Source: an uncultured Brevundimonas sp.
Lineage (GTDB): Bacteria > Pseudomonadota > Alphaproteobacteria > Caulobacterales > Caulobacteraceae
Direction of reading: 5' to 3'
NCBI GenBank assembly: GCA_946481405.1
Contig: CAMLNY010000107.1
Location: 1-5,650 of the forward strand
DNA length: 5,650 nt
The translations under genes and the position numbers were made by a program. Positions 5,058-5,650 of the stretch are shown one piece after another. Position 1 is the stretch's first letter. Each line of letters opens with the position of its first letter. Under the pieces are notes generated by a model. It saw nothing but the letters and a program-made list of their open reading frames with translations. It was not told the DNA's origin and ran no database searches.

Positions 5058-5602
5058 TCGCACCGGGTCCCACGATCGAGACGAAGCGGTTGATCCTGCG
5101 CCCCACAGCGACGGAGGACTTTCCGCGCTGGGCCGAGTCCATGGCGCACGAGAGCGCCAAATTTATCGGCGGACCCATGCCGCCCGAGACGGCCTGGCGC
5201 GGCTTCATGACCATGGCCGGGGCCTGGGCCCTGAGCGGGGTCGCCATGTTCTCCCTGATCGAGCGGGACACCGGGCGATGGCTGGGCCGGATCGGACCGT
5301 GGACGCCTCTGGGCTGGCCAGGGACAGAGGTGGGCTGGGGCCTGCATCCGGACGCGCAGGGGAAGGGTTATGGCGTCGAGGCCGCGGCCGCGGCCCTGGA
5401 CTACGCCTTCGACGTTCTGGGCTGGAGCGAGGTCATCCACTGCATCGACCCCGACAACCGCCCGTCGCGGAAGCTGGCGGAGGCTCTGGGCTCGACGAAC
5501 CTCGGCCCGACGCAGTTGCCGCCGCCGTTCGACACGGTGCGTGTGGATCGCTGGGGCCAGTCGAAGGCCGAGTGGGCGAGGAACCGCGAACGCTTCGCTT
5601 GA
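5054..5602 (+). CDS. GNAT family N-acetyltransferase, RimJ/RimL-like
   Basis: Predicted to transfer an acetyl group from acetyl-CoA to an amine; the target (protein N-terminus, amino acid or small molecule) cannot be told. The 182-aa product has the layout of the Acetyltransf_3 class: opening strand ETKRLILRPTATEDFPRW (9-26), a central sheet with GRWLGRIGPW (74-83), the strand EVGWGLHPD (92-100) leading into the acetyl-CoA pyrophosphate loop Q102-G-K-G105-Y-G107, helix VEAAAAALDYAF, and the late motif DPDNRPSRKLAEALG (132-146). Nothing is missing. The GTG start overlaps the thpR stop as GTGA. The TGA stop sits inside the -35 hexamer of the next, LexA-type promoter, so the operon ends without any visible terminator before the next gene. 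Confidence 0.9.
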   Translation: MIAPGPTIETKRLILRPTATEDFPRWAESMAHESAKFIGGPMPPETAWRGFMTMAGAWALSGVAMFSLIERDTGRWLGRIGPWTPLGWPGTEVGWGLHPDAQGKGYGVEAAAAALDYAFDVLGWSEVIHCIDPDNRPSRKLAEALGSTNLGPTQLPPPFDTVRVDRWGQSKAEWARNRERFA

Positions 5603-5627
5603 AGCCGGAACACAACCGGAACATAGT
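5599..5627 (+). promoter_or_regulatory. SOS-type promoter, probably leaderless
   Basis: TTGAAG (5599-5604, 5/6 to TTGACG) and CATAGT (5622-5627, 4/6 to TATAAT) are 17 bp apart, and the ATG at 5634 lies 6 bases past the -10. The whole spacer is occupied by a LexA-type operator. No Shine-Dalgarno precedes the ATG, which fits a transcript that starts at or beside the start codon. Confidence 0.6.
5608..5622. promoter_or_regulatory. LexA operator (alphaproteobacterial SOS box)
   Basis: GAAC (5608-5611), seven bases, GAAC (5619-5622): an exact match to the direct-repeat box GTTC-N7-GTTC (here its complement) known for LexA in Caulobacter, Rhodobacter and Rhizobiales. It lies between the -35 and -10 and overlaps the first base of the -10, so bound repressor would exclude RNA polymerase. 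Confidence 0.7.
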
Positions 5628-5633
5628 GGGCGC

Positions 5634-5650
5634 ATGCCCGCGGCCGCCGT
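5634..5650 (+). CDS. Start of a probable LexA-regulated gene (partial)
   Basis: ATG at 5634 opens a frame reading MPAAA before the window ends, so nothing can be said about family. The evidence is positional: it sits where transcription from the SOS-type promoter should begin, 31 bases after the acetyltransferase stop. LexA targets in this group include recA, lexA, uvrA, ssb and the imuA-imuB-dnaE2 mutagenesis cassette. The visible residues do not match the RecA, LexA or UvrA N-termini I know, and I do not assign it. Confidence 0.5.

Noticed and set aside
1..5650. CRISPR array, transposase, integrase, tRNA or rRNA
   Set aside because: No regularly spaced direct repeats, no mobile-element genes or terminal repeats around gene blocks, and no tRNA-like cloverleaf or rRNA sequence were seen on either strand.

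Overview
The window is a compact, very GC-rich stretch (strong G/C preference at third codon positions) that most resembles the chromosome of an alphaproteobacterium of the Caulobacterales, in the Caulobacter/Brevundimonas range. This rests on a DUF2794 gene (a family largely confined to Alphaproteobacteria), several promoters that seem to place the transcription start on the ATG (leaderless messages), and a GAAC-N7-GAAC sequence that matches the alphaproteobacterial LexA box. The genus is an inference from style, not proven.

Bases 1-2833 hold an envelope-sensing and quality-control pair in one orientation. A two-transmembrane histidine kinase is followed 28 bp later by a secreted HtrA/Do-type serine protease with two PDZ domains. 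The kinase's TTG start forms a TTGA overlap with a possible stop of an upstream gene, which would fit a cognate response regulator just outside the window. A GC hairpin follows the protease.

Bases 2834-3237 are a 404-bp gap with no convincing gene but dense secondary structure. It holds two small REP-like hairpins, then on the minus strand a long stem containing C-only loops, followed by a 13-bp hairpin running into TTTT. This reads as a candidate small RNA with C-rich loops and its own terminator, and it is one of the two most interesting things here. The gap ends in a promoter that appears to make a leaderless message for the DUF2794 gene (3238-3567).

DUF2794 and a minus-strand Bax-inhibitor-1 family membrane protein (3623-4372) converge on a strong shared terminator with an 11-bp perfect stem. 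From a 148-bp divergent intergenic region the membrane-protein gene reads leftward. The gene for the RNA 2',3'-cyclic phosphodiesterase ThpR (4521-5057) reads rightward and is coupled by a GTGA overlap to a GNAT acetyltransferase (5054-5602).

The last 50 bp hold a LexA-type operator placed between a TTGAAG -35 and a CATAGT -10, and an ATG at 5634 about 7 bp after the -10. The gene beginning there is probably an SOS-response gene, but only five full codons are visible. Apart from the candidate small RNA, the SOS promoter and some local oddities, this is ordinary core-genome sequence. I saw no mobile element, CRISPR array, tRNA or rRNA.
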